Below the pieces are notes generated by a model. The model saw nothing but the letters and a program-made list of their open reading frames with translations. It searched no databases and was not told where the DNA came from. From contig NZ_CP059557.1 of NCBI RefSeq assembly GCF_022828475.1, positions 496,001 through 560,000 on the forward strand: 64,000 bases of DNA, read 5' to 3'. Shown in pieces: positions 34,511-43,178 of the stretch. Position 1 is the stretch's first letter; the number at the start of each line of letters is the position of its first letter. Source of the stretch: Saccharopolyspora gloriosae (GTDB taxonomy: Bacteria > Actinomycetota > Actinomycetes > Mycobacteriales > Pseudonocardiaceae). The translations under genes were made by a program, and so were the position numbers.

Positions 34511-37482
34511 CCGCGAACGACGTGTTCGGGACGGCCGAGCTGCGGCGGGTCGTACTTCAGTCCTGGGAGTCCTCTCCGACGAGGTTCCGGGAGGACGCGA
34601 ACGCCGAGGAGGATCTGCGCCTCGGCGGCTACCGCGACCGGTTGCTGGTGGAGCTCGCGCAGAACGCCGCGGACGCCGCCGGTTCGGACGGCGTGCTGCG
34701 GGTCGGGTTCGCCGACGGTGAGCTGCGGCTCGCGAACACCGGTGCACCGCTGACGGCGGAGGGCGTGGAGGCGTTGGCCTCGCTGCGTGCTTCGGCGAAG
34801 CGCGATGGCGCGACGGTGGGCCGGTTCGGCGTGGGGTTCGCCGCGGTGCTGGCGGTCACCGACCGGCCGCGCGTGGTGTCGACCTCGGGTGCCGTGGAGT
34901 TCTCCGCGGAGCGCACCCGCACGGAGGTCGCCGCGCTTCCCGGCCCGTCGAAGGAGATCGAGTCCCGCGAGGGCGGCGTCCCGGTGCTGCGCTTGGCGTG
35001 GCCCACCGACGAGCAGCCGCCGGAGGGTTTCAGCACCGAGATCCGGCTCCCCGTTCGGTCCGATGTGGATGGTGACGCGCTGCTGGCGGGTTTCGCCGAG
35101 CACGCGTCGGATCTGCTGCTGGCGCTGCCCGCGCTGCGCGAGATCCGGGTGGGCGCCCAGTCGTGGCGCCGGGAGGATCAGGGCGCTTCGCGGTCCCTCG
35201 TGCACGGCCCGCACCGCAGCGATCGCTGGTTGCTGCACCGGGTTTCGGGCCGCTTGGGCGAGTTCGCCTTGGAGGGTTTGGGATCCGAGGCGCGGCAGGG
35301 CACCGAGTGGTGGGCGTGCTGGGCGGTGCCGCTTGATCCGGACGACGTGCCGATCCCGCTGGCCGAGGACATCCTGCACGCCCCGACTCCCACCGAGGAG
35401 CGGTTGTCGCTGCCCGCGCGCTTGCTGGCGGGTCTGCCCGTGGAGGCGGATCGCCGCCGCGTGACGACTTCGCCCGCGGTGGATTCGGTGTTGACGTTCG
35501 CCGCGGAGAGCTACCCGGATCTGGTCGCGAAAGTTCAGGCGGAGCATCGCCCCGCGTTGGTCCCGCTGCCCGGCTTCCCGTTGTCCGATGTGGACGGGAA
35601 GCTGCGGCAGGGCGTGCTGGACCGGTTGCGGGTGACGGAGTGGCTGCCCGGTGGCGCGGGCGGCTCGGTCGCTCCGCACGGCGCGGCGGTGCTGGACCAC
35701 TACTCGCCGGAGTTGGTGTCGCTGCTGGCGGACGTCGTGCCTGGTCTGCTGGCCGCGGACCTCTCGGACGCCCGGCAGCGGCGCGCGTTGAGCACGCTGG
35801 AAGTGCGGCGGCTCGGCGCGGCGGACCTGGTGCAGGCCGTGTCCGGGCTGGAGCGCCCGGCGTCGTGGTGGCACCGGTTGTACGACGCACTGGCGCCGAT
35901 CCAGCGCACCGATCTGCGGGCGCGCGAGGAGTTCACGGCGCTGCCGGTGCCGCTGGCCGACGGCCGCACGATCACCGGTGTCCGGGACGTGCTGCTCGCC
36001 GACGGCGACGACTCCGGCCCCGCCGCAGTGCTGTCCACACTGGACATTTCGGGGCTGCGCATCGCGCACCCGGAGGCGGCGCACCCGTTGCTGGAACAGT
36101 TGGGCGCGCACCGCGCGGGACCGGCGGAACTGCTGGATTCCCCGCCGCTGGTGGAAGCGGTGCGCGGCAGCGTCGCCGATGCGCAGGCCGGCGCGGACGT
36201 GCTGCCGCTGACCGAGTCGGTGCTGGGCCTGGTGCGCGATTCCCACGCGCACGACTGGTTGAGCGCGCTCGCGCTGCCGGACCGCGACGGCGAGCTGCGC
36301 CGCGCCGACGAGCTGCTGCTGCCGGATGCCGCACTGCTGACGGTGCTCGACCCGGACGAGATCGGCCCTGACGCCTCGCTGGGCGTGCTCGACGAGGCGT
36401 TCGCGGCCCGTTGGCCGCGTGATCTGCTCCGGTCGATCGGAGTGCTCGACGGTTTCGCCCTGCACGTCGAGGACGACCCGATCGACCCCGACGACCGGTT
36501 CGCCGACAGCGAGCAGTGGTGGCGTGAGCAGGAACTCGCCGCCGACGGTGCCTGGCCGCCCGCCCGCTTCACCGCGGTGCGAGACCTGGACCTGGTCGCC
36601 GACGAGGCGTGGCCGGCGGCGATCCGCCTGCTCAGCGCCTCCACCGACATCGCGTTGGTCCTGGACGATCCGCGCAGCCACCCCGCGTGGTGGCTGTCGC
36701 GTTTCGCCCTGCTCGCAGGGCGTTCGCCCCGGTTCTGGCGGCTTCCGCAGGCGGAGGAGATCGCCGGGATCTACGACCCGGTGCCCGACGTCGGCTTGAG
36801 CGACCCGCAGTTGCGGCTCGCGGGAGTGCGCGGCCGGCTGCGCATCGACGACGCCGACGACGCGGCGGATCTGGTCTCGAGGCTCGGAGATCCGGACCGC
36901 GCCATCCGCGCGGGCACGGCGCTGCGAGCCCACCGGGAACTGGCGAACGCCGTCGTCGACGGAGTGATCAGCGCCGGATTCACCGGCCCGCCGGAGTCGG
37001 TGCGGTCGATCTCCGGTGCCGTGGTCAGCGCCGAACGGGCCGTGGTGCTCGACGAACCGTGGATGCTCGGCGTCCTCGAAGCGCCCTTGGTGGTCGCGGG
37101 CGGCGGCCCCGACCAGTTCGACGCCGAAGCACTGGCGGAACTGCTCGACCTCCCGCTGGCGTCCGAGGAGGGCACCATGCGGGTGTTGGGGGAGGGCCGC
37201 GCCCAGAAGTGGGCCGAAGTCGGCCGCGTCCCCGGATCCTGCGAGCTGCTGGGAATCGCCGTGCCGCACGGCGAAATCACCCTGCACGACGGACTCCGCG
37301 TCAGCACCCGCACCGGAGAGCAGCGCGTGCACTGGTGGGTCGACGCCGCAGGAGCGGTGCACGCCGAACGCACCCCCGACGGTCTCGCCCGAGCCCTCGC
37401 CTGGGCCGCCGACACCTGGGACACCCGCTTCGCCCTCGCGGCGCTGCTGGCGGACCCGGAAGCGGTCACGCTGCTGCGTTGA
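34507..37482 (+). CDS. Sacsin-N-terminal-like GHKL ATPase protein
   Basis: Large protein of 991 aa with an N-terminal HSP90/sacsin-type ATPase domain: N-box RLLVELAQNAADAAG near residue 45 and G2 box GRFGVGFAAVLAVTD near residue 107. The remaining ~800 residues are helical and unassigned. Sacsin-like ATPases occur in chaperone-like and anti-phage contexts, but nothing else here points to defence. GTG 34507 overlaps the DUF3027 stop, so the two genes are translationally coupled and may work together. A perfect hairpin follows 1 nt after the stop. Confidence 0.85.
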   Translation: MTANDVFGTAELRRVVLQSWESSPTRFREDANAEEDLRLGGYRDRLLVELAQNAADAAGSDGVLRVGFADGELRLANTGAPLTAEGVEALASLRASAKRDGATVGRFGVGFAAVLAVTDRPRVVSTSGAVEFSAERTRTEVAALPGPSKEIESREGGVPVLRLAWPTDEQPPEGFSTEIRLPVRSDVDGDALLAGFAEHASDLLLALPALREIRVGAQSWRREDQGASRSLVHGPHRSDRWLLHRVSGRLGEFALEGLGSEARQGTEWWACWAVPLDPDDVPIPLAEDILHAPTPTEERLSLPARLLAGLPVEADRRRVTTSPAVDSVLTFAAESYPDLVAKVQAEHRPALVPLPGFPLSDVDGKLRQGVLDRLRVTEWLPGGAGGSVAPHGAAVLDHYSPELVSLLADVVPGLLAADLSDARQRRALSTLEVRRLGAADLVQAVSGLERPASWWHRLYDALAPIQRTDLRAREEFTALPVPLADGRTITGVRDVLLADGDDSGPAAVLSTLDISGLRIAHPEAAHPLLEQLGAHRAGPAELLDSPPLVEAVRGSVADAQAGADVLPLTESVLGLVRDSHAHDWLSALALPDRDGELRRADELLLPDAALLTVLDPDEIGPDASLGVLDEAFAARWPRDLLRSIGVLDGFALHVEDDPIDPDDRFADSEQWWREQELAADGAWPPARFTAVRDLDLVADEAWPAAIRLLSASTDIALVLDDPRSHPAWWLSRFALLAGRSPRFWRLPQAEEIAGIYDPVPDVGLSDPQLRLAGVRGRLRIDDADDAADLVSRLGDPDRAIRAGTALRAHRELANAVVDGVISAGFTGPPESVRSISGAVVSAERAVVLDEPWMLGVLEAPLVVAGGGPDQFDAEALAELLDLPLASEEGTMRVLGEGRAQKWAEVGRVPGSCELLGIAVPHGEITLHDGLRVSTRTGEQRVHWWVDAAGAVHAERTPDGLARALAWAADTWDTRFALAALLADPEAVTLLR

Positions 37483-37483
37483 C

Positions 37484-37536
37484 GAAGTGAACGGACCGTT
37501 CGTCCAACGGGATTGGACGAACGGTCCGTTCACTTC
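37484..37536. terminator. Perfect 23-bp hairpin terminator
   Basis: The arms at 37484-37506 and 37514-37536 are exact reverse complements (core ACGGACCGTTCGTCC) around the loop ACGGGAT. It begins right after the ATPase stop and ends 17 nt before the convergent DUF397 stop. It belongs to the same family as the tandem hairpins at 23339-23531. Confidence 0.88.
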
Positions 37537-37552
37537 AGTCGAACCGGCGCAG

Positions 37553-37738
37553 CTAGGACTTCAGCGTTCGCAGGAAGCTGTGCCAGGCCTGCTGGCCGAA
37601 CAGTAAAGTGCCGCCGTCGCGGTCCTTCGTGTCCCGGATCCCGACGACCTCCGGGGAGTGGCCGACCTCGACGCAGTTCTGAGCGCCGCCGTGGCTTCGA
37701 CTGGACTTCCGCCATGTCATCTCTGGCATTGTGCTCAC
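37553..37738 (-). CDS. DUF397 domain protein (second locus)
   Basis: Protein of 61 aa with the DUF397 pattern (TWRKSSRSHGGAQNCVEV, VVGIRDTKDRDG, WHSFLRTLKS). Its start overlaps the stop of the XRE regulator by 4 nt, exactly as at 5191-5394. It is diverged in sequence from that paralogue, which suggests two specific, non-interchangeable pairs. Confidence 0.9.
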   Translation of the reverse strand: MSTMPEMTWRKSSRSHGGAQNCVEVGHSPEVVGIRDTKDRDGGTLLFGQQAWHSFLRTLKS

Positions 37739-38580
37739 TCCTTGCCGAGTTCTTGGATATGGCGATCGATCAACCGCAGCGTTTCCCGATCGCTCATCGC
37801 CGCCACGCGTAGCCGATCGAAAACCAGGTTATAAGCGCGCACGTGCTGCGCTCCAGAGAAGTAGTCGGAGCTCGTTAGGTTCTCGATGTAGGCGATGGTC
37901 GCGTCAGCGGCGTCGATGTGGAGCAACGTGAACATGAGCCCCATACCCGGATGCGTACCCATCGAGGTGGGGATCAGCTGCACTGTGACGTGGTCCAACT
38001 CGGCGAGTTGGCGAATGCGCTCCAACTGCCCTCGATGGACTTCAGGGCTCCCAACTCGGCGTTGGATGGCTTCTTCGCCCATCACGGCCCAGACCTGGGG
38101 CGGATCCGAGCTGAACAACTTGGCCGAGCGCTTCTCCCGTGCGGAGGCAATCTCGTCCACTTCGACGGACGAGACCATGACCGATGCGGTCAGGCATTCG
38201 CGGGCGTAGTCGAAGGTCTGGAGCACACCTGGGATCACGTCCGGGAAGAACATCTTGATCTCGGATGCACTGTCCTCCAGGCTCACGTACTTCTTCGCCC
38301 AGTCGGTGACTCGTGCGGCCGGAAGCTTGCGCCGAGCTTCGGTGGCCAGGCGACGAACCTGATCCCCGGAGCGTTCGTGTGCCCCGTAAAGGTCCAGCAG
38401 GGACTGGATGTCCTTATCGGACAGTTTGCCCTCGCCTGTCTCGATCTTGCTGACTTTGCTCCGGTACCAGCCGAAGTGGGTGGCGACGTCGTCGGATGTC
38501 AGTCCGGCGGCTTCGCGTAGATCTTTCAGCTCCGCGCCGAGCACGAGTCGCTGCACGAGCGGACCAGGGTCTTTGGTCAT
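37735..38580 (-). CDS. XRE-family regulator with DUF5753 domain (second locus)
   Basis: DNA-binding regulator of 281 aa. The N-terminal helix-turn-helix spans about residues 14-50 (GAELKDLREAAGLTSDDVA, then WYRSKVSKIETGEGKLS). DUF5753 follows with IPGVLQTFDYARECL and VQLIPTSMGTHPG. It forms a coupled pair with the downstream DUF397 gene and is divergent from two small Cys-containing genes. Codon use and overlaps match the paralogous locus at 5191-6239. Confidence 0.9.
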   Translation of the reverse strand: MTKDPGPLVQRLVLGAELKDLREAAGLTSDDVATHFGWYRSKVSKIETGEGKLSDKDIQSLLDLYGAHERSGDQVRRLATEARRKLPAARVTDWAKKYVSLEDSASEIKMFFPDVIPGVLQTFDYARECLTASVMVSSVEVDEIASAREKRSAKLFSSDPPQVWAVMGEEAIQRRVGSPEVHRGQLERIRQLAELDHVTVQLIPTSMGTHPGMGLMFTLLHIDAADATIAYIENLTSSDYFSGAQHVRAYNLVFDRLRVAAMSDRETLRLIDRHIQELGKE

Positions 38581-38638
38581 GAACGCCAGTCTGCCTTTCC
38601 ACGATCTGACGAAGATCTCCGCATTAGCTGGAGTTCCG

Positions 38639-38653
38639 ACTAGGAATCCTAGT
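38639..38653. promoter_or_regulatory. Candidate operator of the second XRE locus
   Basis: ACTAGGA-A-TCCTAGT is a perfect 7-1-7 palindrome in the 115-nt divergent promoter region. It differs in sequence from the palindrome at 6277, as expected if each regulator has its own site. Binding is inference. Confidence 0.45.
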
Positions 38654-38695
38654 AGCTTTCCGTGTTGAGGCGATCACGCATCGAGAGGAGCGGGC

Positions 38696-38920
38696 ATGTT
38701 GGCGAACGGGGCGAAGGTGGGGTTGTGGCAGCCGGTGGGCAGTGGTCGGCACGCCTTCGACCTGGTCGAGCGCAGTTCCGAGCCGGGTGAGCTCGTGAAG
38801 GCGTTGTGCGGCGTCGTGGTGAGCACCGACGAGTTGCAGCGCATCGCCGACGAGCTCGCGTGGATCCAGGAAGCGACCTGCATGGACTGCTGGCGGGTGC
38901 TCGCGAACCGTCCGCGCTGA
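38696..38920 (+). CDS. Small Cys-containing protein of the XRE/DUF397 locus
   Basis: Protein of 74 aa (WQPVGSGRHAFDLV, LVKALCGVVVSTDE, ATCMDCWRVL). A cysteine in ALCG and the pair CMDC, with the His of GRHAF, could bind zinc. ATG 38696 follows GAGAGGAGC. Same layout as 6488 and 39044. Function unknown. Confidence 0.75.
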   Translation: MLANGAKVGLWQPVGSGRHAFDLVERSSEPGELVKALCGVVVSTDELQRIADELAWIQEATCMDCWRVLANRPR

Positions 38921-39043
38921 TCGCGGACCGATGACCCGGACCGGTCGTGGTGACCCCCGACCCCACACCGGTTCGTTCGGGTGGCCGGGCGGGTCCACCT
39001 CCCCTCCCGCTCGGCCACCCTCCCAACTCGAGGAGATCTCCGA

Positions 39044-39268
39044 ATGGCAGAACAGATCGAACAGCCGCCGCCGGAAGGGTGCTGGGCGTCCTTCGGCTAC
39101 CAGAACCACGTGATCCCGGTCGGCATGGTCCAAGCCGTCGGCTTGTGCGGAGTCATGGCCGACCCGGCCGACATCGCGCCCCGCGACGAGCGCCCGACCT
39201 GCTCGGTCTGCTCCGTCGAAGCCCGCAGTGGTGATCACCGCATCGTCCCGTTTCCGGGCAACGAATGA
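39044..39268 (+). CDS. Second small Cys/His protein of the XRE/DUF397 locus
   Basis: Protein of 74 aa (WASFGYQNHVIPVGMVQAVG, LCGVMADPAD, PTCSVCSVEA). The NH, LCG and CSVC positions align with the neighbouring 38696 product and suggest a small zinc ribbon-like fold. AGGAGA lies 7 nt before ATG 39044. Likely cotranscribed with 38696. Confidence 0.75.
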   Translation: MAEQIEQPPPEGCWASFGYQNHVIPVGMVQAVGLCGVMADPADIAPRDERPTCSVCSVEARSGDHRIVPFPGNE

Positions 39269-39391
39269 TTGCTAATTACGAACGGCCGCAATGCGGACTT
39301 GCCCGCGAAATCGGGCATTCGACCTCGGTGCGGCGGCGCCGCGTGCTGTGCTGATCGACGATCACCACCTCGGAGAATCGGATACCGCGAG

Positions 39392-40720
39392 ATGACACCG
39401 CCCTACCCGCCGAACGGGAACCGGCCGCAACCCGGCCGGCCGCCGCAGAACGGATGGCCGCCACCCGGCCACCAACCGCCGCCGAACTGGCAGCAGCAGA
39501 ACTGGCAGCAGCAGCCCCCGCCCTTCGCGCAACAACCCCGCCGCACGAGCAAAGCACCACTGATCATCTCGCTCTCCGTGGGCGCGGTCTTCGTGCTGCT
39601 GCTCGGAGTTGGCCTGTTCGCCTTACGCGGTGCAGGCGGAGGCACGGCAGCAGCAGGGGAGGAGCGGGGTTCGGAACGATTCCTCCAGATGACTCCAGGC
39701 GGGCCTGCGGTGCAGTACGGGGCGACGGCCGCGTACGACGCGTGTGCGGTGCTGCCTCCTGACGCTCTTGAGCAGGCAGGGTTGAAGCTCTCGCTGAACC
39801 GGCAGCTCGAACACTCCTACGCCAAGGAGAACGAGCCCGCCGATCGCGCGTTCGAGGGCAACGAGATGAGCGGCTGCGACTACCTGGTCGAGTCGACCGT
39901 CAGCCCGGCGGACGTGGTGTCGCTGAAGGTCAACCAGCAGCCGCGCTCCGGGTACGAGTTGGAATACGTCGCCGAACGTGCCGAGCGCGTGGACGTTCCA
40001 GTCAACACCGGCACCGACCGGGGATTCCAAGTCAACTTCTGGCACGACCCGGAACTGGGCAGCTGGCAGGCGACCATCGCGCGACCCGGCGTGGCCGTGG
40101 ACGTGCTGATCAGCTTGAGCGATCCGGAGTACAACGGCCGGTCGGCAGAGCAGGTGGTCGGGGAACTGACGACTCGCATCGTGGACGGACTCGCGGCAGG
40201 GCCGGCCGCCCTCAACATCGGATACGGCGGGCGCTACGCGGACACACCGAATCCGTGCGACTTGTTGAACGGAGCGGCGTTCGAAGCGTCCTTCCCGGCC
40301 CAGGCGAGCGGGTGGGTGCGCGACTACTACCTGCCCGGAGAACTCCACATGGCGGAAGCCGACGGCTATCGAGTGGACACCGGGTGCACCCGCGCCGCCG
40401 CCGTCGAAGACGACATCTACGGCCCGGACCCCGACACCGTCAGCGCTGACTTCATGCACTGGGAGACCGCCGAAACCGGTCAGAAGTACGTCGCGGGCCA
40501 ATGCGACCACGCCATCCTCGGAAAACCGCCGGTCCCGTCCGAAATCCAGATCGGTGACGGCCCGACCTGCCTGACCGACCTCTTGGACGACTGGCAGCTG
40601 GAGTTCCAGGCAGGGAAGACAACGGTCACCTTGAGGGGCTCGAATCCGTCGAAGGATCCGCAGGAAGTGGCGCGGCTGCTGGAACCCGCCGCGCAGCAAG
40701 TCATCAGCAACCTGCGCTGA
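39392..40720 (+). CDS. Proline-rich single-pass membrane protein with exported Cys-containing domain
   Basis: Protein of 442 aa. The cytosolic N-terminus (~54 aa) is Pro/Gln/Asn-rich with repeats of NWQQQ. One membrane helix spans about residues 55-78 (APLIISLSVGAVFVLLLGVG). The large extracytoplasmic part has two similar halves, each opening with a cysteine motif (YDACAVLPPDALEQAGL and NPCDLLNGAAFEASF) reminiscent of DUF3558 proteins such as 42093. It lies beside the ESX/EspG cluster, so a surface or secretion-linked role is possible. Confidence 0.7.
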   Translation: MTPPYPPNGNRPQPGRPPQNGWPPPGHQPPPNWQQQNWQQQPPPFAQQPRRTSKAPLIISLSVGAVFVLLLGVGLFALRGAGGGTAAAGEERGSERFLQMTPGGPAVQYGATAAYDACAVLPPDALEQAGLKLSLNRQLEHSYAKENEPADRAFEGNEMSGCDYLVESTVSPADVVSLKVNQQPRSGYELEYVAERAERVDVPVNTGTDRGFQVNFWHDPELGSWQATIARPGVAVDVLISLSDPEYNGRSAEQVVGELTTRIVDGLAAGPAALNIGYGGRYADTPNPCDLLNGAAFEASFPAQASGWVRDYYLPGELHMAEADGYRVDTGCTRAAAVEDDIYGPDPDTVSADFMHWETAETGQKYVAGQCDHAILGKPPVPSEIQIGDGPTCLTDLLDDWQLEFQAGKTTVTLRGSNPSKDPQEVARLLEPAAQQVISNLR

Positions 40721-40734
40721 ACGCCGGAAATGAA

Positions 40735-40767
40735 TCGGCCGCGCACCGGAAACCGGTGCGCGGCCGA
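40735..40767. terminator. Bidirectional terminator
   Basis: TCGGCCGCGCACCGG and CCGGTGCGCGGCCGA pair perfectly over 15 bp with loop AAA. It separates the convergent membrane-protein and PPE-like genes. Confidence 0.85.
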
Positions 40768-40791
40768 CCTTTCAGCTCACTGCCGCCGTGC

Positions 40792-42051
40792 TCACTCCCC
40801 GAAGACCGGGGGAGCGGTTCGCGGCATGTCGTTGAGCCAGACGTCGTCCTGCTCTTCGAGCCAGCTCGGGTGCTCGTGCTCGTCGTCCTCGCCGCCCTGA
40901 GCACCGCGACCGGCACCCATGCCACCGCCCATGCCGCCACGGCCGCCGGCCCCGGCGCCCTTCGCACTCGCGCCGCCTGCACCGGCACCCGCACCGCCCA
41001 TGCCGCCACCCGGCGTACCGACGCCCGAACGACCACCGGCACCAGGCTGATTCGCCGCGCCCGCACCGGCTCCGGCACGACCGGCACCCATGCCGCCCGC
41101 ACCGGCGCGACCACCAGCGCCCGCGCCACCGGCACCACCAGCGCCCATGCCGCCCGGCATCATCCCGAGCCCGGCGCCGCCACCGGCACCGCCGCCGCCC
41201 GTTCCGACGGGGCCAGGCCCCGCAGCTGGCAACGGCGAAACAGAACCAGGACTAGGAGCCCACGACGAACCACTGCCAGCAGGAGTGTCCGGAACGCTCG
41301 AACCACCAGACCCGATCCCAGAACCACCGCCAACGCCACCGATCCCACCGGAGCTACCACCGGCACCGGGGCTACCGCCCGATCCGACACCCATCGGCGA
41401 GTTGATCGCCCCACCGCGATCGAAGGAACCCTGGCCCTGATCACCGCTCTGGCCCGGCGGAGGGTCGAACCGCGGCGGGTTTTGAACCTCGGGGCGAATG
41501 GTGTTGTCGTAGGTCGAGTAGGTCTGTTTCGCAGCCTCGGCTGCTTCGGTGGCTTCGCGTTCCTGCTGTTGCAGGTCCGTTTCACCGCCGACGAGCCAGG
41601 CTCCCCCCTTTTCGGCCAGGCTGTCGGTGGCGTCGACCTTCTTCGGCTCCGGCATCGAGTTCCGGACCGTGAGGAAGCCGTCCACCTGCCGGTCGACCGA
41701 GTCACCGGCGGCCTGAGATGTGGATTGCGCGTTGGTCAGGAAGCTCGTCATTGGCTTCGTCGAGTTGCCGAACTGCTCGGCGGCTTGACCCTCCCAAGCG
41801 ACGTTCGCATCGCGGTTCGCAGTGTCGAGCAGCTCTTGCGCTTTCCCGAAGTGGGTCTTGATCGCCCCTTTCAGCTCCTCGGCAGCCTTGGTCATCTCGT
41901 CATGGCCAGCACCTTCGTGGATCTGCTTGTACTTCTCAGGGTGGTTGAAACCCACTTGCTTCATGATGTCGTCAAGGCTGCCGCGGTCCGACGGACCGAG
42001 CAGCGCACCGCCGACGACGACCGCGCCGGCGGCTATGACTGGAACGGGCAT
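40792..42051 (-). CDS. PPE-like/WXG type VII secretion substrate with glycine-rich region
   Basis: Protein of 419 aa. Residues ~25-190 form an extended helical domain with a WXG-type turn (VAWEGQAAEQF). Residues ~200-385 are Gly/Ala/Pro-rich, resembling PPE or PE_PGRS tails. The C-terminus ends DDVWLNDMPRTAPPVFGE, a tail shared by many actinobacterial ESX-exported proteins. It shares an operon direction with a DUF3558 lipoprotein, an ESX-like protein and EspG (its likely chaperone). The very biased composition is confined to the Gly region. Confidence 0.8.
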   Translation of the reverse strand: MPVPVIAAGAVVVGGALLGPSDRGSLDDIMKQVGFNHPEKYKQIHEGAGHDEMTKAAEELKGAIKTHFGKAQELLDTANRDANVAWEGQAAEQFGNSTKPMTSFLTNAQSTSQAAGDSVDRQVDGFLTVRNSMPEPKKVDATDSLAEKGGAWLVGGETDLQQQEREATEAAEAAKQTYSTYDNTIRPEVQNPPRFDPPPGQSGDQGQGSFDRGGAINSPMGVGSGGSPGAGGSSGGIGGVGGGSGIGSGGSSVPDTPAGSGSSWAPSPGSVSPLPAAGPGPVGTGGGGAGGGAGLGMMPGGMGAGGAGGAGAGGRAGAGGMGAGRAGAGAGAANQPGAGGRSGVGTPGGGMGGAGAGAGGASAKGAGAGGRGGMGGGMGAGRGAQGGEDDEHEHPSWLEEQDDVWLNDMPRTAPPVFGE

Positions 42052-42092
42052 TGAAGTCTCCCCAGGAGTTGATGGTCAACCGGCGCAGGAGA

Positions 42093-42665
42093 TCATGCGC
42101 TCGGGATGTTCTTGATCACTTCAGCGGTGATCTTCTTGGCATATCCGCAAGCGTCGTCCATTTCGGGCGTGCCGCCTGCGTTCTTCGCGTAGAAAACTTC
42201 GATTGATTGGTCATCGGCGATACCGGCGGCCACTGTGCACACGCTGCTGTCAGCGTTGATCTGAGCGGCGGGGTAGCCGGCGACTTCAGTCGGGGCAAAG
42301 TTGTCGAAGTTGTCCCGTCGCGCGTTAGCTGCCGTCATTCCGCCGTTCTTCGTGTTGATGTCAACGGTGATGTCGAAGGCGTCATTGGAAATGTTGCACG
42401 TGGGCTCTTTGTATTGATCGTTGATGGAGGGCTTCGGTTCGGAACCGCTTGCGCCGAGTGCGGAAAGTTGCTCGGCGGTGAGCAATTGGCAGGAGTCGGA
42501 GACGCCAGCAAGATTCTTGGGGCTCTCCACCTTCAGCGCGGGGTCGACCGCGTCCGACGCGGGCGGGGCAGGTTGCTGTCCACCGCCGCTTTCCCCGACG
42601 GAGCATGCGGAGGCTGCGGTGAGCGCGAGGAGGGATGCGGTGATCACGCTGGCGCGTCGTAGCAC
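42093..42665 (-). CDS. DUF3558 lipoprotein
   Basis: Exported lipoprotein of 190 aa. The signal (ITASLLALTAASACS) ends at a lipobox-like Cys, then Gly/Gln/Pro-rich sequence and the DUF3558 domain (SCQLLTAEQLSALGASGSEP, ITVDINTKNGGMTAANARRD, DDACGYAKKITAEVIKNI) with paired cysteines. These proteins are common beside ESX substrates in Pseudonocardiaceae; the role is unknown. Confidence 0.88.
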   Translation of the reverse strand: MLRRASVITASLLALTAASACSVGESGGGQQPAPPASDAVDPALKVESPKNLAGVSDSCQLLTAEQLSALGASGSEPKPSINDQYKEPTCNISNDAFDITVDINTKNGGMTAANARRDNFDNFAPTEVAGYPAAQINADSSVCTVAAGIADDQSIEVFYAKNAGGTPEMDDACGYAKKITAEVIKNIPSA

Positions 42666-42676
42666 AGAAATATTCC

Positions 42677-43030
42677 TTACGATTGAGTCGGCGTAGCCGC
42701 TTCGTCGGCAGATTGATAGTCCTTCTGAGCAGCCTTCAGCTGATTGATCTGCTCCTGAAGGTGTTCCCTGGCGTCGGTGACGACTTTGGTGATCCCCTGG
42801 TCGCTTCCTCCCATGAGATCGCCAATTGCTTTGGCCGCGGCCTTGCTGACCTCGTCGTTTCCAGGCGGCTTGAGCATCCCCGAACGCCTCGTCAAGTTGA
42901 GGATTTCCCCCAGCTGCTCCCGGGCGTCCTCGTACTTGGCGATCATTCCCGGGATCGCGTCCGTGTCAACGGAGAATGATGCCCCCGAGCTGACGCCCCC
43001 GTTGTTCACAGTCGTGTTGATGGTGGCCAT
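42677..43030 (-). CDS. ESX-like helical protein
   Basis: Protein of 117 aa with a helical-hairpin pattern (IPGMIAKYEDAREQLGEILN and ITKVVTDAREHLQEQINQLK). No WXG motif is obvious. By position between EspG and the PPE-like protein it may be the partner secreted with that substrate. Confidence 0.65.
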   Translation of the reverse strand: MATINTTVNNGGVSSGASFSVDTDAIPGMIAKYEDAREQLGEILNLTRRSGMLKPPGNDEVSKAAAKAIGDLMGGSDQGITKVVTDAREHLQEQINQLKAAQKDYQSADEAATPTQS

Positions 43031-43178
43031 GCGGTCTTACCCCCTAGTGTCACGTTGATCCGTGATCGAGCCTCAGCTTGCCAGATCACGCCTGTGCAGT
43101 GCACCGATACGACGTCACAACGCCATATCTCGTTCCCGGTTCGCGCCGCCGATCACACGTTCGGAGCAGCACGGAATG

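Noticed and set aside
34471-37533. 1020-codon antisense frame opposite the sacsin-like gene
   Set aside because: Composition is Arg/Gln-rich shadow sequence; the sense frame has clear ATPase motifs.
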